From Bremerella sp. P1 (lineage in GTDB: Bacteria; Planctomycetota; Planctomycetia; Pirellulales; Pirellulaceae): a stretch of DNA of 64,000 nucleotides. Where the stretch lies: the NCBI RefSeq assembly GCF_028748185.1, contig NZ_CP118164.1:4985814-5049813 (forward strand), read 5' to 3'. The position numbers and the translations under genes are program-made. This document shows, piece after piece, positions 7,803 to 16,887 of the stretch (positions are counted from its first letter, which is position 1; every line of letters starts with the position of its first letter). The notes under the pieces are model-generated. The model made no database searches. It was not told the DNA's origin and saw only the letters and a program-made list of their open reading frames with translations.

Positions 7803-9488
7803 ATGTCTCTCAAGCTGAATCTTGGCGTTAAAACTGACCCGATTGAGTATCGGTATTCGTTTCCTTGGCTATTCCGCTTACTGGCCGAAGAAGGCATTCA
7901 GCTCGTTCAGCTGGGCACCTGGTTCGAGCTATATCAGCTGCCGGACGAGTTCTTTGTGAACCTTCGTCGCGAAGCAGAGGATCACGGCATTCAAATCGAC
8001 AGCATGTTCACCGCTCATCGTGAACTGGGAGGCTTCTTCCGTAGTGAAGCGGGATTCGAGCAAGTGGCTCGGCGGAATTTCGAGCGACTGATCGAAGTAG
8101 GGGCATTGTTGGGGGCAACGTCGGTCGGGTCGAACCCTGGTGCCGTGCTGCGGGATCAGATGGGTACCAAGACTGACGGAGTGAACTGTTATGTTCGCCA
8201 CATGAAGGAGTTGATGCATCTGGCACACGAGAAAGGCGTGTCGTGGCTGACGATCGAGCCCATGTCTTGTCTGGCTGAGCCGCCAACCTTGCCTGAAGAA
8301 GTTGCCGATATGGGGCGTGAGCTGATGGATTACCATCGTCAGCATGCCGACTCGACCGCTGCGATCGGCTACTGTGCGGACATTGCTCATGGCTATATCG
8401 ATCAGCAGGACCAGGTCGGCTACGACCACATCCAGCTCTTTGAAGCCACCTATCCTTGGCTCTATGAAGTTCACTTAAAGAACACCGATACGCGGTTCAA
8501 TTCGACGTTCGGCTTCGGACCCGAGGAACGCGAAAAGGGAATTGTCGACGTTCCTCACTTCCGAGATCTATTGAAGAAGAATGCTGATAAGTTGCCCGTT
8601 CAAGAGATGACCGGCTACTTGGAAATTGGCGGCCCGAAGCTTGGTCGCGACTACAGCGACCATCAGCTGCAAGACCAGCTACGTAGCTCGCTTCGCTATT
8701 TGAAAGATGCATTCCTGGGAGAAACCGAAGCAGCACCTGCGGTTCATGCGGTCCATGGGGCAGGCGATGCCACGACGGCGAAGAACCCGGTCGAGATCTC
8801 ACCATCGATGATGTGCGTCGATGCCCTTAACTTCGAATCGGCTCTCCGGCAGGTAGAAGCGTTGGGCGTTGATATGCTGCACATGGATATCATGGACGGG
8901 CACTTCGTCCCCAACATGCCAATGGGATTGGCGGTGCTTGAGCGTCTGCAGGATGCCACGCAGTTGCCGCTCGATGTGCACCTGATGGTTTCGAATAACG
9001 ACTTCTTCGTTCAGCAGTTGGCCAATTTGCGGGTTAGTCAGATCTCTGTTCATTTGGAGTCGGCCCTTCATCTCGATCGAACACTCTCACACATCCGTGA
9101 CCTGGGGATCAAGGCCGGCGTTGCGATCAATCCGGGCACGCCGTTGTCGGCGATTGATTACGTGCTCGAACGGATTGATTACGTGTTGGTGATGACCGTG
9201 AATCCTGGTTATGCGGGGCAAAAGATGACGCCTGCATCACTGCGGAAGATTGCTGATTGTCACGAGCTTCTCGCGACTCGCGGTTTCGATTTGCCGATTC
9301 AGGTCGACGGCAATGTCAGTTTCGAGAATATCCCTGGAATGGTTGCCGCCGGGGCCACGAATCTTGTTGCTGGTACCAGTAGCATCTTCCATAAATCGGG
9401 TTCGATGCAAGAGAACAAGCGGCGCATGCTTGAAGCGATCGAGGAAGGTCTGGCGGCACGCAAGAAGCCAGAACTCGCGGCCGTGTAG
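7803..9488 (+). CDS. Fused sugar isomerase/epimerase (TIM barrel) and Rpe-type 3-epimerase
   Basis: The product has 561 residues in two TIM barrels joined by an Ala/His/Gly-rich linker (about 305-330). Residues 1-300 are AP-endonuclease-2/xylose-isomerase-like, with likely metal ligands E152, D193, H224 and E268 or E274. Residues 331-555 are a ribulose-5-phosphate/allulose-6-phosphate 3-epimerase: H360 and D362 (HMDIMDG), H393 (DVHLMV), the VMTVNPGYAGQ loop and D502 (VDGNV) are all present, so both halves look catalytically intact. The two steps could act in sequence on one keto-sugar phosphate. It is the first gene of the operon with two dehydrogenases, facing the DeoR-type gene. Fusion of these two folds is unusual to my knowledge. 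Confidence 0.85.
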   Translation: MSLKLNLGVKTDPIEYRYSFPWLFRLLAEEGIQLVQLGTWFELYQLPDEFFVNLRREAEDHGIQIDSMFTAHRELGGFFRSEAGFEQVARRNFERLIEVGALLGATSVGSNPGAVLRDQMGTKTDGVNCYVRHMKELMHLAHEKGVSWLTIEPMSCLAEPPTLPEEVADMGRELMDYHRQHADSTAAIGYCADIAHGYIDQQDQVGYDHIQLFEATYPWLYEVHLKNTDTRFNSTFGFGPEEREKGIVDVPHFRDLLKKNADKLPVQEMTGYLEIGGPKLGRDYSDHQLQDQLRSSLRYLKDAFLGETEAAPAVHAVHGAGDATTAKNPVEISPSMMCVDALNFESALRQVEALGVDMLHMDIMDGHFVPNMPMGLAVLERLQDATQLPLDVHLMVSNNDFFVQQLANLRVSQISVHLESALHLDRTLSHIRDLGIKAGVAINPGTPLSAIDYVLERIDYVLVMTVNPGYAGQKMTPASLRKIADCHELLATRGFDLPIQVDGNVSFENIPGMVAAGATNLVAGTSSIFHKSGSMQENKRRMLEAIEEGLAARKKPELAAV

Positions 9489-9548
9489 TCTTACTGCCTC
9501 GCAAGCGTTCTCGAAATTTCCAGACATTCTGCCCCTATGTGACGTGCT

Positions 9549-10625
9549 ATGAGTTCAACTGAAGACAAGAAGATGGAAGCCATTGTTCTGCACGCCGTGG
9601 GTGACCTGCGGTACGAACAAGTCTCGGTTCCCGAAGTGGAGCCTGGCAAAGTGCGAGTACGCATTGGTTTCTGCGGCGTATGCGGATCTGATATTCCTCG
9701 CTGTTTCTCGAAGGGGACGTATAGCTTCCCCACGATTTGCGGGCACGAATTTGCCGGCACTGTGGAAGCTTGCGGCGATGGTGTTCAGGACTTCCAGCCC
9801 GGGGACCGCGTGGCTGTTTTTCCTCTATTGTGGAAAGACGATCACGCTGCCTGTGAACAAGGGAAATATGCCCAGTCAGACGGGTACGACTACCTTGGGT
9901 CGCGCAGTGATGGTGGTTTCACCGAATATGTGATCGCTCCTGAGCGGAACTTGATTCGAGTGCCGGATAACGTTTCGTTGGAAGAAGCGGCCATGACCGA
10001 ACCAGCGGCGGTGGCGCTGCATGCGGTTCGTCGAGCTAACGTTCGTCTGGGTGACTCGGTTGCCGTGTTTGGCCTTGGCCCAATTGGCTTAATGGTTGCC
10101 CAGTGGTTGAAAGCATCCGGAGCAGGTCCCATTCTGCTGTTCGATATCCAGCCAGAAAAACTGGAAATCGCCAGGAATCTTGGCTTCGAGCATACCTTCG
10201 ATAGCCGCGACGGTAACGTGAATGATATCGTCAAGCAGCATACCGATGGGCATGGTGTCCATGTCGCAATCGAAGCGGCCGGTGTGCCGCCAACGATGCT
10301 GGCGGCGATCGAAGTCGTCCGAAGATCAGGCCGGGTTGTTCTGCTGGGAAATCCGGCAGCCGACGTCACCTTGCCGGCACCACTCATTTCCCAGGCAATG
10401 CGACGCGAGATCGATATGCTCGGCGTCTGGAACTCCGACTTCAGTGTCTACAGCGATGACGACGACTGGCGAACGGTTCTCGCAGCGATGAGCAGCGGAA
10501 TCCTGAATCTCAAACCACTTATCACGCACCGTGTACCTCTGGTCGAAGGAATCGCCGCGTTGGAAATGATGCACCAGCAGTCCGAGTTCTTCACCAAGGT
10601 TCTCATTCATCCCGAAGCAAAATAG
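9549..10625 (+). CDS. Zn-dependent polyol dehydrogenase (galactitol-1-phosphate/sorbitol dehydrogenase-like)
   Basis: The product is a 358-residue medium-chain dehydrogenase. The catalytic-zinc site is intact (C45 in CGSDIPR, H66-E67 in GHEFAG), as is the Rossmann motif GLGPIGL. The CGSDIPR.F.KG and YDYLGSRSDGGFTEYV blocks resemble GatD-type galactitol-1-phosphate 5-dehydrogenase. Oddly, the structural-zinc lobe that normally has four Cys between the GDRVAVFPL segment and the YDYLGS segment keeps only one, so this zinc is probably lost. It follows the fused epimerase by 60 bp and likely oxidises a polyol (phosphate) to the keto-sugar used by that protein. The ATG at 9573 is an alternative start; neither has a clear Shine-Dalgarno sequence. 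Confidence 0.88.
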   Translation: MSSTEDKKMEAIVLHAVGDLRYEQVSVPEVEPGKVRVRIGFCGVCGSDIPRCFSKGTYSFPTICGHEFAGTVEACGDGVQDFQPGDRVAVFPLLWKDDHAACEQGKYAQSDGYDYLGSRSDGGFTEYVIAPERNLIRVPDNVSLEEAAMTEPAAVALHAVRRANVRLGDSVAVFGLGPIGLMVAQWLKASGAGPILLFDIQPEKLEIARNLGFEHTFDSRDGNVNDIVKQHTDGHGVHVAIEAAGVPPTMLAAIEVVRRSGRVVLLGNPAADVTLPAPLISQAMRREIDMLGVWNSDFSVYSDDDDWRTVLAAMSSGILNLKPLITHRVPLVEGIAALEMMHQQSEFFTKVLIHPEAK

Positions 10626-10647
10626 CCCCTATCAGCACGTAAATACC

Positions 10648-11751
10648 ATGAATGCTCAAGTTCAATATCTCGATCAGCCAGGCGGGACGTTCACTACCAC
10701 TTCGCAAGAGATGGCATCCCCAGCCCCGGGCGAAATCCGTCTTCGCACGGTAACGACTTCGGTGTGTCAGTCCGACGTGGTGATCTATAAGCAAGGGCTG
10801 CCGCGAATTAAGAAATGGCCGGCAATTCTACTTCACGAGGCTGCATGTGTCGTGGATGAAGTCGGTGAAGGAGTCACTCAGTTTGAACCAGGGGATCTGG
10901 TCGGCCTTGGCTGCGACATTCCCTGTGGTGATGCCGAGTGCATCTACTGCGGAGAAAACGGAACCGGCGATTGGACCAGCTGCCCTAATACCTGGGCGAC
11001 CGGTCACGAGTTCGATGGCTTTGCTCGTTCGCATGCCGTGTTGCCGGATTGGTTTGTCAAATATGGGCCAATTGTCAAATTCCCCAAGGGCTTCAATCCT
11101 TCACATGCCTGCCAGCTGGAACCCCTGGCGTGCTGCCTGGAAGGGATGACCCGCGTCAATCACTGTATCGAGAACCGGATCGTGGTACTGATCGGAGCTG
11201 GCTCGCAAAGTACGTACGCCTTGCAATGTGCCCAGGCCATGAACGCTCGCAAAATCATCATGATCAATCGTGGGCAGGAACGGCTCGAACGTGTCATGCG
11301 AGATTTTGGGGATGACAACGTTGTGGGGATTCGCTGGGACGAGAACGTCGTCGAGAACGTTTACAAGGAATGTCAGCCATTCAACGAACCACACTTCGTC
11401 ATGGTGAACGCACCCGTCGCAGCTGCCTACGAACTCGCCCCAAAACTGATGGGCTACGGGACGGTGATGGATGCCCATGCCGGTGTTAAGGGAGCCAGTG
11501 GCAAGCCGCGGCTGGCTCATGAAGTTGACCTAAACAACGACATCCACTACCGCCTGCAATGTTACCAGGCCACGCACGGTTCGAGCATGCGTGGGATTCG
11601 GCTGGCACACGAGTTTCTTTCGGAAGGAAGGCTGCCGAAGATTGATTTGATGACCAACGACACCGAACGATTTGGCAGCGACGACATTCAAGCTGCCATT
11701 GCCCGAGCTGCCGACTCGGACAGCCTCAAGGTGATCGTGCACTGGGATTAG
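10648..11751 (+). CDS. Medium-chain alcohol/polyol dehydrogenase
   Basis: The product has 367 residues. The GroES-like N-terminal domain has the catalytic-zinc ligands C40 (VCQSD) and H63-E64 (LHEAAC), and a Cys cluster (CDIPCGDAECIYCGENG) that may replace the structural-zinc lobe. The cofactor domain has VVLIGAGSQSTYALQCAQ. The sequence diverges from classic ADHs, so the substrate is not readable. It lies 22 bp after the previous dehydrogenase, same strand, completing a three-gene catabolic operon. Two consecutive dehydrogenases suggest oxidation at two positions of one sugar alcohol or acid. Its stop lies 3 bp from the stop of the convergent mega-gene. Confidence 0.85.
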   Translation: MNAQVQYLDQPGGTFTTTSQEMASPAPGEIRLRTVTTSVCQSDVVIYKQGLPRIKKWPAILLHEAACVVDEVGEGVTQFEPGDLVGLGCDIPCGDAECIYCGENGTGDWTSCPNTWATGHEFDGFARSHAVLPDWFVKYGPIVKFPKGFNPSHACQLEPLACCLEGMTRVNHCIENRIVVLIGAGSQSTYALQCAQAMNARKIIMINRGQERLERVMRDFGDDNVVGIRWDENVVENVYKECQPFNEPHFVMVNAPVAAAYELAPKLMGYGTVMDAHAGVKGASGKPRLAHEVDLNNDIHYRLQCYQATHGSSMRGIRLAHEFLSEGRLPKIDLMTNDTERFGSDDIQAAIARAADSDSLKVIVHWD

Positions 11752-11754
11752 CTG

Positions 11755-14700
11755 TTACTTCTTCGGCAAGGGAGATTTCAAAAACTCGAGCAAGTTAGCC
11801 ATTTGGTCGAGCGGAATCTCCTTTTCCATTCCATCGGGCATGAGTGACCGATCGCTCGTTTGGAATAGTTCAATCTCGCTTCGCGGGATCTCCTGCATTT
11901 TGCCGTCGGCCATTTGCAAAACAATGGATTGCGGCGACTGGTGCGTGACGATCCCGCTGAAGGCTTGGCCATCCACGGTCAAGATTTGGCTCGCAGCATA
12001 CTTCGGTTCGACCTTTCCGCTTGGGTTGAGAATGTCGAACAGGATCGCTTCCCGCGGTCGATTGGAAGAATCGGCCAAGTCCGGGCCAACGCTTGGCTGT
12101 CCCGCTTCGGCAGGCACATGGCACTTGGCGCACTGCTTCAAGAAAACAGCACGACCAGCCAAAGGACTGCCGATCGTATGCGTAGCCGTTTCGTATTGCT
12201 TCAGGACAGCAGCTCGATCTGCACTGGCTCCGCGTCCGAGCAATTGTTCGGCAAGTTTGCGAATCGAATCACTGCGATGCTGACGAAGTTGCGTCTGTTG
12301 ATCAAGGCTCAAAGCGGTGACGCTTACTGTGCCTTTTTGAATGCCGCCCAGGATGAAGTCGACTCCACGGGTGTTCTTCAACAGCAGTGACAGGGCCGTT
12401 TGACGTACCGATGGCTCTAGCTCGGGCCAGAGGTCGGCAAGAAGCAGTTCTCGGTTATCGGTTAGCGAACCGGCGAGTGCGGTTATGGCCGCCTGCTGTA
12501 CCAAAGGAGGCTCGCGAGGTGAGCATAGGCTGGCAAAGAAGTCGTCTTCGGCCAATGATGCCGATCGCAGTAGGACGATCGCATCGCCACGTGTCTGTGG
12601 AGATTCATCTTCCGCTTTTGCCAAATCAAGAAGCTTCTCAGTGAGATCCTGCTTGCCATTGGGGATCTTGGAAATGAAGGCCTGGAATCGCTTCCCTTGG
12701 GCAAGCCCGTCGGCTATTCCTCGGAGAATTGCCAGTTGCTGAGACGCATCTTGCTGCGCCATTGCCTTTTTGAACGTTGATCCCAGTTCCTCGTCGTTCG
12801 ACCTGGCGCCTACCACTTTTGCCAGCCGATAGGTGAGATCGCTCGTGCTCTTGATTTTGTTTTGAGCAAGAAGCGAAGCGGCACATTCTTGGGTCGCAGC
12901 CACGATCGCATCGGCAAACGCAGGGTCATCTCCGTCGCTTGAAATCAAGTCACTGAGTACGGTGACCTTGCCCGAATCCTCGGTCAATCCCATCGCCAGG
13001 GCAAGTTGGTAGCGAACCCAGGGAGAAGCATCGCCGGTCATCCCAAAGACGCTCTTCAGTGTCTTTTGTTGTTTGGGCCAGTGTCGAGAAGCAAGTCGAA
13101 TAGCGGCAGCACGGACTTCGCTATGGTCATCACCGAGAGCCTTTTCGATGGTTCCATTATCAAGTTGGTTTAGGCCTTCCAGCGTCCAAATCGCATGCAG
13201 ACGTGCGAGGGGGAATTTCGAGGTGGTAGCCAATGCGACTAGTGCATCGGCCGCTTCGGTCTTCTGACCTTCCACAAGAATTTGCTGGGCAGTGCGACGC
13301 CGCCAACCGTTGGCATCTTCCAACATCTGAACAAGTCCGTCGGTCGTTTTCGGCAGCATGTATGTTTGTTGGGTCGTCCTTTGATCAGGCACGACTCGCC
13401 AGATTCGCCCACGGTCGTCACCGGCTCGCCAGTCGAGTTGGGCAGCGATCTCGGGTGGAAGGAATTTGGGATGCTCGACCCAAAGTCGATACATATCGGC
13501 CAGATACAGCATGCCATCGGGACCATTGGCCAGGCTCGCAGGGCGGAACCACGTGTCGGTCGAAGCGATAAAGTCGGCGTCTTCCCGGGCACGCTGCGAT
13601 GAAAGTGTGGCTCCATCACGCGTCACAATTGCCCTGGTGACCAGATGCCCAATTGGTTCGCATGCGAAGACACTACTTTCCATTGTCGGACCTAAACCAG
13701 CCCCGACGTACGCAGTGGTACCACAAGCCGATGTGTGCGTACCAGCGTGAGAAAGCCAGTTGCTTTTCATCGCTACCAGGGGGAATACCTTTGAGTCGCC
13801 GCCAGATGGAGCGACATCGTATTGCACGCGATGCAGTGGAGCATAGCGATTGCGGGCAGCTTCTTCGGTCGACATGGTCGTGGCAATAATCGGATTACGG
13901 TTGGTGCTGAATAGTCGATCTCCCCAGGCCGTGAAGGTGTTGCCATATTGTCCTGTGCCGCTGGCGGAACCGAATTCATAGGTCAGTGGATCGATCCAGA
14001 ATTCCGTACGCCCTATCGTCGTCGGTTCCTTCTGGCCTGGACCTAAAATCTTTCCGATGCCGTAGTTGAAGTAAATGCGATTGTCCAATCCCCAGCGAGG
14101 GCAACCAATTTGCATCTGAGGATGCGCTGGCTGGAATCCGCGAAAGAGAATTTCCCGAGAGTCGGCAACATCGTCGCCGTTCTTATCCTTAAGCAGGATC
14201 AATTCGGTTTGAGCACATGCCAAGATTCCACCACTCAGCGGCATTAAGCTATGACAGAAGTTCAGCTTGTCGGCGAAGACGGTTCGCTTGTCCATCTGCC
14301 CGTCGTTATCGGTATCTTCGACAAGCACGATGCGCGATAGTGGGGCCGCTCCTTCCTCGGACGGTCCAATGGGGTAATCCCCATATTCGGCAACGAACAT
14401 GCGTCCGTTGGGATCGAAGGCTATGGCGACAGGGTCCATTACCAACGGTTCCGCCGCTACCAGTTGCAAGTGGTAACCTGGCTCGACCTGAAATGTCTTA
14501 AGTTGCTCAGCAGCTGACTTGGGGGGCGGTGTTGCCTCGTTGACCCAGTGGCGTCCTCCTTTGTTTTTTTCTTCCTCACTCAGCTTGGCGGTTGTGTCGC
14601 TGGGTTTCGTTCGGCCGTCGTCAGCAAGGGTGGCGATTTCTTCAAGGGATAACGCTCGATTGAAAATCGCCACTTCGTCCAAACGTCCTTCCCAGTTGCT

Positions 14701-16680
14701 GGTGTCATTGGCATGTCCCCCGATGTAAACCTGGTCGGTTGCCGCGGTGGAGTCGGCCTGGGCTTCGATTTCCAGTTGTCCGTTCAGATAGATACGCACC
14801 ATGTCGTCTGTGTGAACCAGCACGACGTTGGCCCACTCCCAACGTTCGATAGGCGTCTTGCCGTACGTCAGTGTCGCGTCCGCGGTTTCCAGGACGAGCT
14901 TGCCTGCGTGGTCTCCCTTTCCAGCGATCCCAAGCGACACACCGTTGGAGAGGAACCATCCCGCGATCGGACGTGCGTTCAGATCGTGACCATTCCAGAT
15001 CCATTGGCTGATCGAATATGTTTCGCCAAGCTCAGGCGCGTCGGCGACGATCCGCCCGTCTGCAAAGTGCGCGGCCCGGTTTAGCTCGGTCTCTGTCGCC
15101 AGAGATGGTCCATCGGCGCCCTCCAGAAAGAAGACGACTCCGTCTTCGATGGCTGCCGGTTTGGCATTGGGGGAAAAGTCACGGGCATTGGGGCCTTCCA
15201 TGTCGTGCAAGGGAAAGTAGCGAATCGGTCCCAGCTTATGGATCGAAGCCGCCATCTTGCTTTCAGGGGGCAGCGATTCCCGGCGAGGTTGGCCGGTAAC
15301 TTTTTCCAATAGCGCTAGATCCGCCTCGACGATCTTGGGCTCTGCGGTGGTTTCGAGGCCTGCGGAGCGGGCTGCCCAGGTGTTGTACCCCCCGAGAACA
15401 TGTTGTTCCGGTGGTGGAATATAGCCATCGCCTCCGTTGGCCAACTCAATCACCATGGTCTGCGGCAGAGGACTGCGACGTTTGAGCTTAAGGCCGGTCA
15501 GTGCATAGGTTTCGTTCGGGGTAGTCGCAATGGCAATTGAGCCAATCCGTAGTGCCTGGAGGACGATCTCCGTTGACTGCCGTTCGTTGAGAATAACCTG
15601 CTCGCGGGCATAGACTTCGGCCGGTGTCTTGGGGTTGCGATCTCCCATCTCAGTGACAATCTCTTGGGCCCACGTGAGTCGCTCGGCAGTAGGAACTCGG
15701 TAGTTCAATCGCATACGCGTTTCTGCCATAGCCAACGGCGCTTCCCGTTGGTACTCGATCCCCTCCAACGCTTGATGCGTTTTGGCGACCATTCCATCGA
15801 CGAAACCATCGAAGGTCTGGTTGGTCCCGGTGCGGTAATCGACGCGCCAGATGTCGCCGCTACAGCCATGCGACATCACAGCAACAAACTTTGGCTCCCC
15901 CTTATCGTTCTTCCCCAACGCTTCTTCAAGTTTTTCGCAATAGGCTCCAAAGTAGTCAGCCGCGCCGCCGCCGCTGAAGTAATGCATCGAAAAATTCGCC
16001 AGCAAGGCAATTGGCTCACCGTCGAGCGATTGGAACGAAATGATCGAGAGTTCCGGGTCTTCAGGACCCGATTCGCCGGTGACGTTTTCAAGATTGTTCT
16101 TTGCTGTGTGCATGCTGGCACGCACGGTCAACTCTCCGAAGGGATCTTCCCGTTCTTGGCCAGGGCGAAGGATCCAGCGGCGGAGGGCGGTAAACTCGTT
16201 GGCATCGGTCGAGCCCCAGCCCACTTGGGCAGGTCGCAAGTTCTTTTCTGCTTCCAGAATTGCTTCGGCCAACTTGATACGCAGGTAGGGGACATACGTC
16301 GGATCAGCGTCCGTTCCCAACGCACCCATCGACGACGGGGCCGTGTGGGTGTGCGTTGCTGAAATGAGCATATGATCAGGACGAATCTTGGCCCGTTGTG
16401 CGGCTAGTTGCTTGGCGCTGTCAGCAAGATCCTTGGGAAGCATGCAGCTATCGGTGACAACAATTGCGATCCGGGTCTCACCATCGTCCAGCACGATCGC
16501 TCGGGCGTGAATATTCTTGGGTTCCCCCTGGCGGGAATAGAAGCCACCATTAATCAAGACAGGAAAAGACTGCGGCGTAATGTCGATTGACGCAGCACCT
16601 ACCTTAAGTTCGGCTTGAAGCGCAAGCGGAGACATGAGAAGGATCAGCAACGCAAAAACAACACAACAACGAAGTCGCAT
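11755..16680 (-). CDS. Secreted ceramidase-like/LamG/PVC heme-binding dehydrogenase fusion
   Basis: This 1641-residue secreted protein has a signal peptide (1-23). Residues 25-440 are neutral/alkaline-ceramidase-like (AASIDITP; zinc-type HTH at 110-112, SATHTHTAPSS). About 495-690 is a LamG/concanavalin-A-like domain (WEGRLDEVAIFNRALSLEEI). About 720-1140 is the PVC-type membrane-bound dehydrogenase beta-propeller (GYHLQLVAAEPLVMDPVAIAFDPNG is its entry; shown here in parts: FDPNGRMFVAEYGDYP). About 1150-1490 are HEAT-like repeats, and the C-terminus is a heme-binding cytochrome domain with CAKCH at 1517-1521 (TIGR02603-like). The propeller/HEAT/heme set is characteristic of Planctomycetes; joining it to a ceramidase-type amidohydrolase is the unusual part. 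Likely periplasmic or surface glycan/lipid oxidation. It diverges from the beta-helix gene. Confidence 0.88.
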   Translation of the reverse strand: MRLRCCVVFALLILLMSPLALQAELKVGAASIDITPQSFPVLINGGFYSRQGEPKNIHARAIVLDDGETRIAIVVTDSCMLPKDLADSAKQLAAQRAKIRPDHMLISATHTHTAPSSMGALGTDADPTYVPYLRIKLAEAILEAEKNLRPAQVGWGSTDANEFTALRRWILRPGQEREDPFGELTVRASMHTAKNNLENVTGESGPEDPELSIISFQSLDGEPIALLANFSMHYFSGGGAADYFGAYCEKLEEALGKNDKGEPKFVAVMSHGCSGDIWRVDYRTGTNQTFDGFVDGMVAKTHQALEGIEYQREAPLAMAETRMRLNYRVPTAERLTWAQEIVTEMGDRNPKTPAEVYAREQVILNERQSTEIVLQALRIGSIAIATTPNETYALTGLKLKRRSPLPQTMVIELANGGDGYIPPPEQHVLGGYNTWAARSAGLETTAEPKIVEADLALLEKVTGQPRRESLPPESKMAASIHKLGPIRYFPLHDMEGPNARDFSPNAKPAAIEDGVVFFLEGADGPSLATETELNRAAHFADGRIVADAPELGETYSISQWIWNGHDLNARPIAGWFLSNGVSLGIAGKGDHAGKLVLETADATLTYGKTPIERWEWANVVLVHTDDMVRIYLNGQLEIEAQADSTAATDQVYIGGHANDTSNWEGRLDEVAIFNRALSLEEIATLADDGRTKPSDTTAKLSEEEKNKGGRHWVNEATPPPKSAAEQLKTFQVEPGYHLQLVAAEPLVMDPVAIAFDPNGRMFVAEYGDYPIGPSEEGAAPLSRIVLVEDTDNDGQMDKRTVFADKLNFCHSLMPLSGGILACAQTELILLKDKNGDDVADSREILFRGFQPAHPQMQIGCPRWGLDNRIYFNYGIGKILGPGQKEPTTIGRTEFWIDPLTYEFGSASGTGQYGNTFTAWGDRLFSTNRNPIIATTMSTEEAARNRYAPLHRVQYDVAPSGGDSKVFPLVAMKSNWLSHAGTHTSACGTTAYVGAGLGPTMESSVFACEPIGHLVTRAIVTRDGATLSSQRAREDADFIASTDTWFRPASLANGPDGMLYLADMYRLWVEHPKFLPPEIAAQLDWRAGDDRGRIWRVVPDQRTTQQTYMLPKTTDGLVQMLEDANGWRRRTAQQILVEGQKTEAADALVALATTSKFPLARLHAIWTLEGLNQLDNGTIEKALGDDHSEVRAAAIRLASRHWPKQQKTLKSVFGMTGDASPWVRYQLALAMGLTEDSGKVTVLSDLISSDGDDPAFADAIVAATQECAASLLAQNKIKSTSDLTYRLAKVVGARSNDEELGSTFKKAMAQQDASQQLAILRGIADGLAQGKRFQAFISKIPNGKQDLTEKLLDLAKAEDESPQTRGDAIVLLRSASLAEDDFFASLCSPREPPLVQQAAITALAGSLTDNRELLLADLWPELEPSVRQTALSLLLKNTRGVDFILGGIQKGTVSVTALSLDQQTQLRQHRSDSIRKLAEQLLGRGASADRAAVLKQYETATHTIGSPLAGRAVFLKQCAKCHVPAEAGQPSVGPDLADSSNRPREAILFDILNPSGKVEPKYAASQILTVDGQAFSGIVTHQSPQSIVLQMADGKMQEIPRSEIELFQTSDRSLMPDGMEKEIPLDQMANLLEFLKSPLPKK

Positions 16681-16777
16681 AGTCAGATCTCCGGTCGAGG
16701 ATACCGAATCGGCGGAAGGAGGGATGCGAAGTCAATATGCCACTTCACTGACGATGACGCAAACATTCTTTTAGCTT

Positions 16778-16791
16778 TGAAAGCGTTTGCA
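16778..16791. promoter_or_regulatory. LacI-family-type operator palindrome
   Basis: TGAAAGCGTTTGCA sits in the 207-bp gap between the divergent mega-gene and the beta-helix gene. It matches the LacI/CcpA-type consensus TGNAANCGNTTNCA at every defined position, with the central CG. No LacI-family regulator is in the window, so the binding protein would be encoded elsewhere. A single short match makes this tentative. Confidence 0.45.
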
Positions 16792-16887
16792 GAACAAAAA
16801 ATGACGAAATATGATGTCTCGTGGTATGTTTTTACAGTTTTGGCGTCAAATGGCGCTACTTTAACCGTTCACAAGAGGGGTGGATTG

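Noticed and set aside
15664-16362. 232-codon plus-strand frame antisense to the ceramidase fusion
   Set aside because: No family features; complete overlap with the clear ceramidase domain.
16615-16887. Longer N-terminus for the beta-helix protein
   Set aside because: It overlaps the divergent gene's start, is Lys/Arg/Thr-rich and would hide the signal peptide that begins at 16888.
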